A stretch of 64,000 bases of DNA. Origin: Quercus robur. Its lineage: Eukaryota > Streptophyta > Magnoliopsida > Fagales > Fagaceae. Positions 22,608 to 34,326 of the stretch are shown one piece after another (the first letter of the stretch is position 1; each line of letters opens with the position of its first letter). Under the pieces are notes generated by a model. The model was not told where the DNA came from and did no database searches. It saw only the letters and a program-made list of their open reading frames with translations. The translations under genes and the position numbers were made by a program. Where the stretch lies: NCBI RefSeq assembly GCF_932294415.1, contig NC_065535.1:26568782-26632781 (forward strand), read 5' to 3'.

Positions 22608-23333
22608 GAAGGAAATATAAGATTTTTAGATGATAGGTTAAAGCAGGAAATTGCTTTGTGCATAACATAGATATATGATATTAGGGATAATTTTCCTCTC
22701 TCTTCAATTGATTGTTGGTGGCGTTCATTAATTTTTGCAAATTAATTGAATGGAATTATTATTTTGGTGAATGATTTTTTTGTCATGGGCCTGGCCTTCT
22801 TGTTGGGAAGTGGCACTTCTCCATAAATCTATTACTTGAGGATAATTGATGGAGCACAGTGGTTTTTAATTTTTTTTTCCTTTTAATTAGCCATTTTGAA
22901 AACTTGGAACTATTTGAATGGAGTTTAATTTGGAATTGCACAATTGTGTTTATGTTTATATTTTGAATCAGGTTATTAAATTTGAATCAAGTGAAGGATT
23001 GTATCCAAATTAGGTTTTTTTTTTTTTTTTTTTTAATATATATATATATATTTTTTAAATACTTATTTCGACGGTTACAAACTGTTGAAATTTATCTCAA
23101 AACAACATATATTTCAATAGTTTTCAATAATATTTCGACATTTAATAATTGTTGATAAAGGTGAATCACATTTTTCGACGGTCACATAGGATGTAGAAAA
23201 AAAGTTTCGACATAGTTTTTAGTGGCGGTTCTCAACGGTCACTTAAACCGTCGAAAATGCTTTTTTCGACGGTTTCTAATACTTTTTTCGACGGTTTCAA
23301 CCGTTGAAAATGGCAAACTTTCTTGTAGTGAGC

Positions 23334-23637
23334 GAAATCATTCCTTCACGAGCGAACGTCAAACAGAAAATTCACGAGACCTTCACTCAACCTTCGCTTG
23401 ACTAAACCATAAACAAAATCTTCACATGACCATCGCTTAACACTCGCTCAAGAGAAAATTGGGTGAACCGTAAATAGACTTGGTTTTTTTTCCCTGTATA
23501 AAGCAATCCTTGCTACACGCATATAAAGGTCCAAAATGAAAACAACTCTATACTTTGAGTGCTAAAAATTTACTTTAGTGAAACAAAGTGTGACCTTAAA
23601 AAAGAAAAAAAGGAAAAAAAAACCCAACACATCTACA
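23334..23637. other. 3' flank of UGT copy 2
   Basis: No gene. Contains short repeats (CTTCAC, CACGAGCGAACG) and an A-rich stretch just past the pseudogene end. Confidence 0.4.
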
Positions 23638-25054
23638 TGAGGAAACTAATCAATGGTCGTGGCTTTATGAAATGGCTTAAAGGTATGTATAAGATGATCT
23701 ACCATCTCCAATAGCATGGCGACAAATATCTTTTAGTGCTCTTGCTCTTTCTCTTAATTCTTTGCCCTCTCCACTTTCCATATACATAAAACTTTGGACA
23801 AGCTCTGATATTTCTTCTTTGGTCACGGAATTTCATTTCCCACTGTTGATCTGTTTACCCTCCACCCAATCTTCCAGTCTTCTACAATTAGCCTACTATT
23901 CGGTACTTGGTCCAAAAACAACGAGAAAGTAAGCATTGGTACGCCTGCGAAAATTGCTTCTAGAGTGGAATTCCACCCACAATGTGTCTAGAAACCTCCT
24001 ATGGAGGAATGGCACAAAACCTTCAGTTGGTCACACCATTGCACTACCAACCCCATTGTTGAGGTTTATGCCCTAAAATCCAATTTGTTGGCATGTTATA
24101 AATAATTAAATTGTTTAATTATATGAGAATATTTGTAAATTAACTAATGAGACATTATTATAGTCTTTGAGATGCATTGTCTGTGATTTATGTGATTTAG
24201 TTACAGAAGATATAAATCACAAGTTCCTTGTAGCACATCAACTAATATGATTTGTCTTGATCATGGAAGTGGAGACTTCTAGTTGATGTGTTGATGTGTC
24301 TTAAGAGTCAAGACATATTGAATTGGACCGTTGTGAGATTAATTATTCAATCAACAACTGTCACTTGAATAATTAATCTCATGACTTCTAATTTCATAGA
24401 CTCTCAATCCTGAGAGGATAGTGAACCCGATCATGAAATGTAGGTTACTTTGATATATCAGGAGTGAGATCTAATATTCACGGTCAAAACCTCAATATGT
24501 TGGGTAATCACACGTAGTGTTGAGGGAACACATATTTTCAAGATGGAATCCATAATCTCTTTTTATAGAGACACAAAATATTCTCTTGAGATAAGTTTAA
24601 TGAGAACTGATTATTTAGGGCACCCACTTTAGTAAGGAGTTACTAAAGCTTATATTTATTGAAATTGGATTTCAAAAAATGTGAATAACTAAAAGCTTAA
24701 ACTAGGTACTCAAGGATAAAATAGTTGTTTACAAAGTGATAGTTCATTATGACTTTGTTCACTATGGATATTTCATGGAGGGGTCAAATGATATCATTAG
24801 CGTCTTTGGATATAATTTATTAATAAGGCCTAGAGTGCAATTATATTTATATAGTGATATTAAATATAATTAATGGTAACTTTGGACTTGTTAAGATTTG
24901 ACAGATAAGCACAAGGCCCATTGGAGCTAGAGTCTTATTTATTCCCTTTGGTCCCATCTCAAACCACAAACTAAAGCCCAATTGGGTAGGCCTAAAAGAC
25001 TAACCCAATTAGATAATAAGTTTTTATTTAATAAGATTTATTAAATAAAGCAAC

Positions 25055-25891
25055 TATTAGGTTCTAAGGATTCAGGATCTAAATATTTTAGAACTTCAAT
25101 ATGTAATGTTGGCAAACCATGATCAAAACTTAGAGTTTAGATTTAGGCTGCTCAAAGTATGTTTATTGTGAAGTTGGAATCGAGTAATTGCAGAAAATTA
25201 CTATTCACTTTTTGCAAGGCTCGATCGATTGAAAATTAGACTCGATCGATCGAAACTCATGCAGAATGTTTTTCTACAGAATTTTCCAACTCAGCCCAAG
25301 CCCATATGACGTGTAGGGTTTTATGTTTTGCTTTAGGTATAAAAGGAAAAACCCTAGTCATGTTCTCAGGTTGTTGTTTATGCTGTAGGTGTGAATCTTT
25401 TGTAAGATCTAGAGATGTTTGCCATCATACACACTTAGGGTTATCAAAATCAAGATTGATGTCGAGAGCTTGGTGATCGTTTCAGTTGCTGCACAAAGAG
25501 CTTAAAGAAAAACACAAGTGGGAGTACTTGTGGTTACTATGAATCCAAGAAAGAAGTAGTCCGTGGACTCGGAGTTGTCATGTGGTCGTGGTAGTAAGTT
25601 TTCTACTCGAGGTAGCAATAGGATGTTAGTGGTCTAAGTCGCTATTGTAAAACTTCAATTCTTTCATAGTGGATCTGTTTTATCTTGAGAATAGTTAGGT
25701 TAAATCCTCCCCATGTTTTTTACCGGTTTGGTTTTCTTGGGTTATCATATCATTGTGTTCTTTATTTTCCGCATTGTTTACATGATATAATTTACTTGTG
25801 TTAACCTATATTTGAATAATTTATCTAAGTAATCACTTGGCTAAATAACTAGGTTAATCAACTTGTGTTTTAAGGGGTCTAAAAACGTACA
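25055..25891 (+). repeat. 5' LTR of family-A element
   Basis: 837 bp; first bases TATTAGGTTCTAAGG (TG mutated to TA), last bases AAAAACGTACA. Contains CTCGATCGATTGAAAATTAG and related TCGATCGA words. Longer than the 3' LTR by about 110 bp. Confidence 0.9.
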
Positions 25892-25893
25892 AG

Positions 25894-25905
25894 TGGTATC
25901 AAAGC
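25894..25905 (+). other. tRNA-iMet primer-binding site
   Basis: TGGTATCAAAGC two bases after the LTR end; one mismatch to the canonical TGGTATCAGAGC. Confidence 0.88.
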
Positions 25906-25964
25906 GAGTTAGCTCTAGTATTTAGATTCTTTGATCTAAGAGTTGATCATTGACCCCTATTGTC

Positions 25965-27690
25965 ATGGAACACGGTCACTCTCTTGTGATCCCACCCCAC
26001 TTTAATGGGAACAATTATGCCTATTGGAAAGTAAGGATGAAAGTATTCCTGAAATCTATTGATGAGAGTTCCTGAAATCTATTGATGAGAGAGTTTGGAA
26101 TTCCGTTGAGTACGGATGGGAGAAGCCCACTACTCCAGTTAGTGAGTGACAAACTTCTGAGAAAGAAGCAGCCGTTTTTAATAGCAAAGTTATGAATGCT
26201 ATTTATAATGCTGTTTCTATAGAGGAATTCAAAAGAATCTCTAATGTTGAGGTTGCTCATACTGCTTAGAATATTCTCTAGACTGTCATGAAGGCACAAA
26301 AGCAGTTAAGATTAACAAACTGCAGTAGTTAACTACTAGGTTTGAAAGTATTAGAATGTCTGATGATGAATGTTTTGATGAATTCTATGCTAAATTGAAT
26401 GATATTGTTAACTCTGCTTATAATTTGGGTGAAATCTATGATCAACCTAAAATTGTTAGGAAGATACTTAGATCTTTGACTGAGGACTTCAGACCCAAAG
26501 TAACTGCCATAACTGAAAGTAAGGATATGGACTCCATCCCTGTTGATGAACTTGTAGGATCTCTCCAGTACTATAAGTTAGACCTACTCAAGACAAACAA
26601 ATCCAAATCAATGGCTCTTAAGTCAGTTGATGATATTGATGGGAGTGGATTTGATGATGAACTCTTTGCTACAGAGATTGCATATCTTACCAAGAACTTT
26701 AGAAACTTTCTTAGGAACAACAACAGAAGGGCAAGAGGTAAAAACAATACTGAACCTGGAAATTTTAGGAGAAATGATCCCACTAAAGTAAACAATACTG
26801 AAAAACCTAAAGAGAAAGTAGGTCAAACCTCTAATAATTCTATGGGTTAACAATGTTTTGGTTATCAAGGGTATGGTCATGTGAAATCAGAATGTTCTAC
26901 ATTCTTGAGATCAAAGGGTAAGGCTATGGCTGTAACCCTTAGTGATAATGAAGTTTCTAATCATGAGTCTGGTAGTGATGAGTATGGAACTTTATTACTT
27001 TCACAGCTACTGCTAACTTTATTACTTTCACATCTACTGCTATAGTTGATGAGCAGTAACTGTGAAAGTGTTGTGGTTGATAAGAACCCTTTTGGTGGGG
27101 AACTCTCTGAGAATGTTGATTTGCAAGAAGCCTATAATAAGTTTTGCAAGGTTGCTGCAAAGGATGCCATGAATGTTGATTTAGATTTACAGAAAATTGC
27201 TTCTCTTGAACTTGATAAGAAAAATTTACTTTCGAAATTTTTTGATGCTAATGAATTGCTTTATAAGGTGAAGATTGAGAACATGTTGTTGCTTGATAAA
27301 GTTAAGAATTTAGAACTTGAACTATTTGTTGCTAAAGAACAAACAAATAGGTGTGCTAGTTCTAAACTTGAACACATGTTAAGTATTCAGAAGTCTCCCT
27401 TAGACAAAATTGGTCTAGGTTTTGAAGATAGCATCTTTGTGCCTAAGAATCATTCCACAAACTTTGTTTCTTCTTCTGAGACTCCCGTGAGTGAGATTAT
27501 CAAACCAGCAGAAGTTACACCTCCTAGGAAGATTAAGGTTGATCTCAAAGAGTCTAAACCTAAGACTCCTAACCCTCGTAAGGACAAGTTGCATGATAGA
27601 CTTGTGTGGATTTGTCATTTTTGTTGAAAGTCTGGGCACATTCATCTAAATTGTTTCAAGTTGCAAGTTGTTAAGCGAACAAATTAGCCA
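25965..27690 (+). pseudogene. Copia-type gag of family A
   Basis: ATG 25965 gives MEHGHSLVIPPHFNGNNYAY, the typical Copia gag start. A 23-bp direct duplication (TTCCTGAAATCTATTGATGAGAG, about 26046-26090) and several stops break the first part. The UBN2 domain is clear at 26356-26850 (e.g. KPKVTAITESKDMDSIPVDE-like text). The knuckle CFGYQGYGHVKSEC (about 26854) has Tyr for its second Cys. Next come an acidic region and a coiled coil (27046-27600), then a second knuckle CHFC-KSGHIHLNC with an internal stop at 27625-27627. Domain order is the same as in family B. Confidence 0.8.
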
Positions 27691-28979
27691 AAAGCACTGT
27701 GCCTCAAGCACAAGATCCCATGGTACTTATTGGTGAGTTGGTAAAGGCTTTAAACCTTTATTCCAATCCTAGAGTTGCTTATCATTCTAATATGAATAAT
27801 AACTCCAATGCAAAAGTTGCAGTTAAAAAGTTTTGGATGCAAAAGACTTGATCTAATTGAGTTTTTCTGACATGGTCCTTGTGCTTCTTCTCTCTATTCT
27901 TTGTGGCTATTCTTCTTTACTGTTTTTGTTTTCTTTGTTTCTAGGATTTGCATTGCATAACATTCATGCATTTCATGCTAGATTGTTTTTTTTTTTTTTT
28001 TTTTTAAAAAATAAAAAAAAAATAAAAAAAAAAAGAAGGAAATGGAAAGAAAAATGTGTTTTGCATTTTTTTTTTTTTGGACTTGAAATCAAGGTTGGCC
28101 TTATTATCTTTACATAACATGTTTATGTACCTTGTTTAGCTTGGATGAGTTTATTTTATTGCACTTTACTAGTTTGAGCTTTGTAGTGTATGTTGTGTGG
28201 GAGTTGTTTATAGTTTTTGATCACATGATCTTGATCTTGATCTTGAAGTCACATGCTTTTGATCGTAAGGACTAAAAAATCCTAAGAGAAAGGCATAAAT
28301 AATCATCTCATCACTGTTTACTAGCCAATCATGAACACCTTAGTGCATATCATATGATTTTGTGCTCGAGAAAGTGTAGCACATGCACAAAAAGAATATA
28401 AGGTGTAGCCTCGGCTTATAATAAAATTCAAATTGAAATAAAATTGGTGTGTACATTATCTTGGCTATTTTAATAAGTTTCAAATCAAATAAAATTGGTG
28501 TGTACATTATGAGGCAAATCAAGAAACTTACATGATTGCAAGCTTGTTTTTCTAGGAGATGGGAGAGTTATATGATGTAACTCTTTAGGTGATAGTCACT
28601 TTCAAACTTATGTGATGAATTTTGTAGAGATTGTGATTGATCACTATTTACTTATCACCTTACATGTATCTCAAGCTATTCTAGTTGTACACACTACACA
28701 AGTTATTCTTTGCTAAGCTTAGTACATGATATTATGTGTGATCTTGTTGTGGCCATCCAAGATTAAAAGTTCCTTGATTTTAATGCAAAATGTGTTTAAA
28801 GGTTAAGATTTGGGGACAAATTGATTGAAAATCTTGTTTTTGGAAGGTCTGGGTCAAATTCAAGGGTTTTTGAAAAACTTTTTATCTCATACTCATGCAT
28901 TCTATTCATAAAACATTGTGCTTTGAGGAGTTTTTGCATTAAAATGCTATGTTTTTCAAAAAATTGATTTTTTTTCAGA

Positions 28980-29225
28980 TTTTCGATCGATCGAACCTGT
29001 TGCTCGATCAATCGAAATTACGATAAAAATTTTGGTTTGAATCTACTTGGCTTGATCATTGCTCAATTGATGTTGGATCGATTGAACGTGATTTTCGATC
29101 GATCGAATCTAATTTTCGACCGATCGAAAATTGTTCAGAATTTTTAAAATAAGCTTTTTCACGTGTTCTTCACTATTTCAAACTTTTTAAAAAGCTATTC
29201 TCTCTCTCTCTCTTCGACCGATCCA
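28980..29225. repeat. TCGATCGATCGAA motif cluster upstream of ORF2
   Basis: Six or more copies of TCGATCGATCGAA and variants (for example at about 28983, 29003, 29095, 29119 and 29213), followed by a (CT)n tract at 29200-29214. The same word is found in this family's LTRs and in the family-A solo LTRs. Confidence 0.75.
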
Positions 29226-29904
29226 GATTTAAGTCCACTTTTTGTTGTTTTCCTCCTAAATTTTTCTTAAGGTTTTTGTCTTCTTGTGCTGGTAAGACAT
29301 TTCTACCCCTTCTTTTTCATTTTATTCACATATTTCATGCATTTTAGGTGTAATTTTTTGACTTAATAATTTTTGGTGTTTTTGATTTTTGAGTTGGTTT
29401 TTGTCCAAATTGATCAATGGGTTTTTGTTCTAAGATCTTGTAAACATGATTCTCATGCTTTAATTTGATTAAAATTGTGTTTTGGGACAAATTTGAAATT
29501 CTAGGGTTTGAAACTACACGAATTTGGGGATTTTGTTCAATTGGGCTTAATTTGGTAAAATTGTCTTGTGAAATTGATTGATTATGTCATTATATGCTGA
29601 TTTCTATCTAGTGTAATGATGAATTACTCAATTTGGTTGAATTTTTGAAAGTGGGTTTTCAAAATTTCGGGTTTTTTGTTATAAACTCTATGTTCAAGTC
29701 AATTCTTGGTTTTTAAAGTATAATTGGATTGTTCTCAATGCATTAGAGCATGCATTATGTGGTTATTCTATTCATGCATCATATAAACTGATATTTCCAA
29801 TTGCTGTTTTCTTTCTAACCTTGTCTGATGCAATCTGCCCTTGGTTTTTCTTTGTTTTCTTTCTTTTGTCTCTTTTCTGTCTATCCTTTACAACCCTTAG
29901 CATC

Positions 29905-31007
29905 ATGGTTAGGAAGACTAGAGCCCATAGGACATCCACCTCCTCTTCTACTCTAGCCTTTGACAGTGATAGGTTTCGTACTAAGAAAAACCAAGAAACC
30001 TTTGAGAAGCTGAAAATCTTTAGATCAGTTTGGGCTGAGAGGAAGGTAGTATTAGATGAGCTAGATCCAGAGATTAGGAGAAACTTTGAGCGTAGGGGTT
30101 GGCTTCCTTTGTTAGATATCTCTCATCCTCCTCCGGCTACCTTGATTAAAGAGTTCTACTCGAACCTCTCTGTCCACTCCAATGATTCCAACACTTAGTT
30201 TGTGAAGAGTTGGATAGGGGTGAAGAGTATGTCATTACTCCTTTGGTAGTGGCCTTTACTCTTGGGGTGCCTAAGGTAGAACATCCTGTGTACCCTTATG
30301 ATGAGACCCCTCCTCTAGATGACATTATGTCATATCTCACTAGTACTTCCATTTAGTGGGGTACTGATTCTCGAATTACCTCTCATGAGTTGACAGAGAT
30401 TCATTACTTGTTTTTTCGGATTTCTTGTCATTCCATTTGGCCTATCTCTCACTTGCACACCATTCCTATTAAGAGATGTGCATTTTTGTATGCTTTTGTC
30501 ACCAATGCTTCTATTTCTTTTCCCTCTTTGTTTATTAGCTCTTTAGTTGAGGTTTATAGGAGTAGCTCGAGAGCACATGGTCTTTTCTTCCCTATTTTCA
30601 TACATCAGATTTTGTTACATCTAGGTTTAGATGAGTTTTTTGCTTCTGAGCCCGTACACATTATAGCTCCTATAGGTGCCACCTTCCTTCGGTAGAGAGC
30701 TGCTCAGATGAGAGCTAGCTCTAAACGCCCTCGTGTAGAGTCTTCTTCGGGTGTTGCACCTCCTCCTCCTCCTTCTTTAGGTGATCACACAGCTAAGGAG
30801 TATGTTGATTTGACGGCCGTTGTTGATCCTCCACCTTCTACTTCAGGTGATTCTAGCATTTGGAGTATGTTGGACACTATCATGACCATTCAGGCGGCTC
30901 ATGGTCAATTTTTGGTGGATGTGCTAACGGCGCTTCAGGCCCTACGTGCGGATTTGGTGAGCATTAGACAGACACCTCCACCACCTCCTTTTGATGATGA
31001 GTCTTGA
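29905..31007 (+). pseudogene. ORF2 of family A, plant-transposon-protein-like
   Basis: Starts MVRKTRAHRTSTSSS, a basic Ser-rich head, followed by a charged helix (ERKVVLDELDPEIRRNFERR) and IKEFYSNLSVHS, the region matching EFYSNMHAID in family B. A stop and 1-base shift occur near 30196. The frame continues through EEYVITPLVVAFTLGVPKVE, stops again near 30355, then runs 30390-30695 with a hydrophobic helical segment. The last part (30708-31007) is Pro/Ser-rich with a predicted helix (IMTIQAAHGQFLVDVLTALQ). The fold resembles the 'putative plant transposon protein' domain seen in many plant genomes; biochemical role unknown. Lost integrity is confined to three lesions. Confidence 0.62.
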
Positions 31008-31540
31008 TTGCCCTTTGGCAATTCGTCACAAAAAGAGAGAGTACATATGGATGGAGATAGGGGGAGATTTTGAGTTTTTGGAGCTTTGGAGCTTTAGATT
31101 GTATCTAGGTGCTTCATCCTGTATTTATTTTTTGGCTCATGATGTATTAATCTTGATGTAGTTATTTTGTTGTGATGTATATGTTAAGGGGAGACATTAT
31201 ATATTTTTTATTTATGTTTCTTGTTTCACATTGTGCTACATTGGCTATTGATTTATATTATGAGGTTATTCATGGTATATGTCTTTTATTTTATTTTTTG
31301 TGAAATCAAGAATTTATTTTGTTTTACTTGTATTTTCCACACATGCGCTTATGTGTTTGTTGAGTGTTTTAGGAATATACATGTTGATTCAGTCGTGCTG
31401 TTGTCTACACTTGCAACTGATAGATAGTAGTTTGGTTGAATTATTTTTGGTTGGGCAATTTTATTGTAATGGGCTGTTTTTGTAACTTTGAGCATTTTGT
31501 TTCATTATGTGTTTTGTCACGGATTGCCAAAGGGGGAGTT

Positions 31541-32266
31541 TGTTAGGTTCTAAGGATTTAGGATCTAAATATTTTAGAACTTCAATATGTAATGTTGGCA
31601 AACCATGATCAAAACTTAGAGTTTAGATTTAGGCTGCTCAAAGTATGTTTATTGTGAAGTTGGAATTGAGTAATTGCAGAAAATTACTATTCACTTTCTG
31701 CAAGGCTCGATCGATTGAAAATTAGACTCAATCGATCGAAACTCATGCAGAATGTTTTTCTACAGAATTTTCCAACTCAGCCCAAGCCCATATGACCTGT
31801 AGGGTTTTATGTTTTGTTTTATGTATAAAAGGAAAAACCCTAGCCACGTTCTCAGGTTGTTGTTTATGCTGTGTGTGTGAATCTCTTATGAGATCTAGAG
31901 GTTTTTGCCTTCATACACACTTAGGGTTATCAAGATCAAGATTGATGTTGAGAGCTTGGTGATCGTTTCAATTGCTGCACAAAGAGCTTAAAGAAAAACA
32001 TAAGTGGGAGTACTTGTGGTTACTGTGAATCCAAGAAAGAAGTAATCTGTAGACTCGGAGTTGTCATATGGTCGTGGTAGTAAGTTTTTTACTCGAGGTA
32101 GTAATAGAATGTTACTTGATATGATTTTACATGATATGATTTTCCGCATTGTTTACATGATATGATTTACTTGTGTTAACCTATATTTGAATAATTTACC
32201 TGAGTAATCACTTGACTAAATAACTAGGTTAATCAACTTGTGTTCTAAGGGGTCTAAAAACATACA
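31541..32266 (+). repeat. 3' LTR of family-A element
   Basis: 726 bp, TGTTAGGTTCTAAGG ... AAAAACATACA. Lacks about 110 bp present in the 5' LTR between GAATGTTA and TTTTCCGCATTG. Confidence 0.9.
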
Positions 32267-33839
32267 GCAACTACCAAGGTAGTTAGAATGTACGTATGAT
32301 GAAAAGAAAAGAAAATAGTTTTTCTCTATAAGAAGAAGAAGAAGGACTTTCTTTGAGAATCAACGTACATAAAAACTGATTGAGATACCACTCTTCTTGG
32401 GCACCATGTGGAATTGAGATGAAGATTAAAGGTATTTTCAAGTCCTTGTTTTGAATTTCATAGCATCAAGGTACACTTTCTATTCTTTGTTCTAGAATTC
32501 AAGGTTACATGTTATCTCTCATGAATGAAGTAGATCTGTGATTGTTGCTTCTACTGTGAGTTTTGTATGAGATGCAAAACCAGATTTTCCAACACCCATA
32601 TCACCACAACTCTCTTTCAACAGAGAAGCTTCTCCACGAGCCACCCACAAGAAATGAACACCACAATCTCGCAGCCCAGCAGCAATTTCATCCATTTGGG
32701 TGCCTGAGACTAAAAGGAAACTTCCCAACGAGATGTACAAGACAGAACTTGTAGGTTGGGAATCTAGCCATTGGAGATAGTTGGGGATGTTGTGAGTTCT
32801 TGCAATAGAGGAATTATATTCAAGCTCTAAGTAAGGTATTGCAGGGCCAATAGGATAGATAGGGAATGGAAATAATGCATTTAAAGTGTCGAAGGCTTGG
32901 GGTTCAAGCTCATGGTCAGAAGTGAGGAGGAGATTTGTTCTTTTGCCACACTTGAAATGCATTCCATTACAAGTTGCAGTACTCCAGGGTCGGTTTCATG
33001 AATGACTATTTGAAGGTTGGCCACTTGCGTTGAAGAAAGTCCAGGGATGTGGTCCACATGCTGCTTTCCAAGTTCTAATACACAAAAGAGGCAAAAATTC
33101 ATGCCTAATATCAACGTTTTAATTTGCAGTAATATCAAGTCCTCAAAAGAAAGTAGAAAGAGTCCAATATCAAGTCTAAGCTAGAAAGACATGAATCTGT
33201 TGGCTTTCTAAAAAAATGAAAAAAGTCACATAATATGATTCAATGTCTTTTCCTTTCACATGAACTCATCATTTATTTTTATTCTACCACTCACAATCAG
33301 CAACATAAACAGATGGATAAAAGTTATGGTTTTTAATTTTAGTTTTTATGCAGTCTTAGAAATTAAGCGGCAAGTGCCGATTTCGTAGGAAAAGATCCCA
33401 AGGATGGAACATTGAGAAAAAAAATTGCCGACATGGTCCAAACCGGAGCTACCAGAATATTCCTTCTATTACCTACGCTTATCATCCACAATAACTCAAC
33501 ATCACCTAACATAGCATCAACTGGCGGCTGAAGATGATCCAGAAGCTCCTGAAAGGGAGCTTACATCTTGGTCATAACAGCTTCATAGAAGACAGGGAAG
33601 TTGGCGGTTTTCAAACATTTTGGGGGGACAAAGTTAGGGATGGAGTCAGAGCGGATGTTGTTGGGTTTGGGATCGGAGTCTATATAGCTAAGCCACTCCT
33701 CGGTGACGACAAAGGTAATGAGAAGACGGTGTTTCTTTGACTTTGAAGATAGTAACTTGCAGAGGTTCATTATGGGGTTTATATGGCCTCGACCTGGATA
33801 TGGCATTGCAACCATGTGGCAGACTGTTGTTTGTTCCAT

Positions 33840-33949
33840 CTATATATAACTTGGAAACTAAGGGGTATTGAATATGTCTGATGAATTTAGGAGTAAAGTG
33901 GACTTTCCTCCCCCTTCAATTTTTATCATTCTATTTCTGCATTCATTTA
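33840..33949. other. upstream flank of UGT copy 2
   Basis: A TATATATA tract touches the start codon (33841-33848), so the leader that separates TATA box and ATG in copy 1 has been lost. No other feature. Confidence 0.4.
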
Positions 33950-34152
33950 GGTCCGTTTGAGATCTGTTTATTTTGCTAAAATTGAAAACTTTTTACTGAA
34001 AGTATTGTAAATAAAGGTAAAAGTTAGCTAAAATAGTACAGTGGGACCCATAAATAGTACTAAAAAGTATAGTGGAACCTATAAATAGTAGCAAAAATAA
34101 GCTGAATAGTAAAATAAGTTGGCAAAAATTATTTTTGCCAAACAGACACTCA
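33950..34152. mobile_element. small hAT-like MITE
   Basis: Left end AGGTCCGTTTGAGATCTG is an imperfect inverted copy of the right end (CAAACAGACACT). The interior contains two GTGGGACC/GTGGAACC..ATAAATAGTA units. This layout is common for plant MITEs. No clear 8-bp duplication, so superfamily and exact ends are tentative. Confidence 0.45.
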
Positions 34153-34326
34153 ATAAGCTTTGTGAGAACTTGCTTTTTAATAGAAACTACTGGATAATAT
34201 CATAATACTATATTGTTGTTTTTAAATGGCTTTTGTTAATGGTTAAAAGTTGAATTCCTTTTAAATGGCTTTGTCAACGTTTAAAAGTTGAATACTTTTT
34301 AATTAGCTTTTGGGTATCAGACTAGC

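Larger units (their letters stand above)
16798..23330 (+). mobile_element. CACTA element with captured host exons
   Basis: Begins CACTACAACAAAC and ends TTTCTTGTAGTG, flanked by AGC on both sides (16795-16797, 23331-23333): the 3-bp duplication and termini of the En/Spm (CACTA) superfamily. Both ends show short subterminal repeats, TCAACATTTTTT/ACAGTTGTATA-type words on the left and clustered TTCGACGGTT on the right. No CACTA transposase catalytic domain is readable. Instead the interior looks like a spliced transcription unit: a CT-rich leader near 17195-17250, several splice-bounded exons, and apparent host-gene pieces (18240-18359, 22507-22607). A hAT MITE is nested at 18759-19571. It is probably non-autonomous and gene-capturing. 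It lies between UGT copies 1 and 2. Confidence 0.87.
25055..32266 (+). mobile_element. Family-A LTR retroelement, gag + ORF2, no pol
   Basis: 7.2-kb element with LTRs 25055-25891 and 31541-32266 and target duplication GCAAC (25050-25054, 32267-32271). The PBS is at 25894 and a polypurine tract AAAGGGGGAG lies just before the 3' LTR. It encodes a broken Copia-type gag (25965-27690) and a second ORF (29905-31007) but no pol. Between them lies about 2 kb of AT-rich, non-coding sequence. Architecture and even the word around the PPT (CACGGATTGCCAAA) match family B on the opposite strand at 2579-10443. It must depend on another element's enzymes. Confidence 0.9.
24057..32594. mobile_element. solo LTR in the UGT pseudogene, itself interrupted
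   Basis: Starts TGTTGAGGTTTATGCCC and ends GATTTTCCAACA, flanked by CCCAT at 24052-24056 and 32595-32599. Its own sequence is 24057-25054 plus 32272-32594 (about 1.3 kb); the rest is the younger family-A element with its own duplication. No PBS or coding region belongs to it, so it is a solo LTR. Orientation is not fixed. Confidence 0.85.
23638..33839 (-). pseudogene. UGT87A: UGT87A pseudogene split by nested LTR elements
   Basis: Second tandem copy, nearly the same base for base as copy 1. Exon 1 (33839 to about 33367) keeps PYPGRGHINP but has a stop at 33561-33563 where copy 1 has Glu, and its donor site is lost. Exon 2 starts after an intact AG near 33115 and reads HVDHIPGLSS, then shifts frame near 32940. 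It is cut at 32595-32599 inside the sequence preceding the PSPG box. The PSPG half resumes at 24056 and runs to 23638, with a further 1-base deletion near 23829 (GGAATTTC versus GGAAATTTC in copy 1) and a small deletion near the C-terminus. CCCAT at both breakpoints marks a single 8.5-kb insertion. No functional enzyme is possible. The intron has shrunk to about 250 bp. Confidence 0.9.

Noticed and set aside
27857..28117. 86-codon hydrophobic plus-strand frame
   Set aside because: Driven by poly-T and poly-A tracts in the non-coding part of the family-A element.
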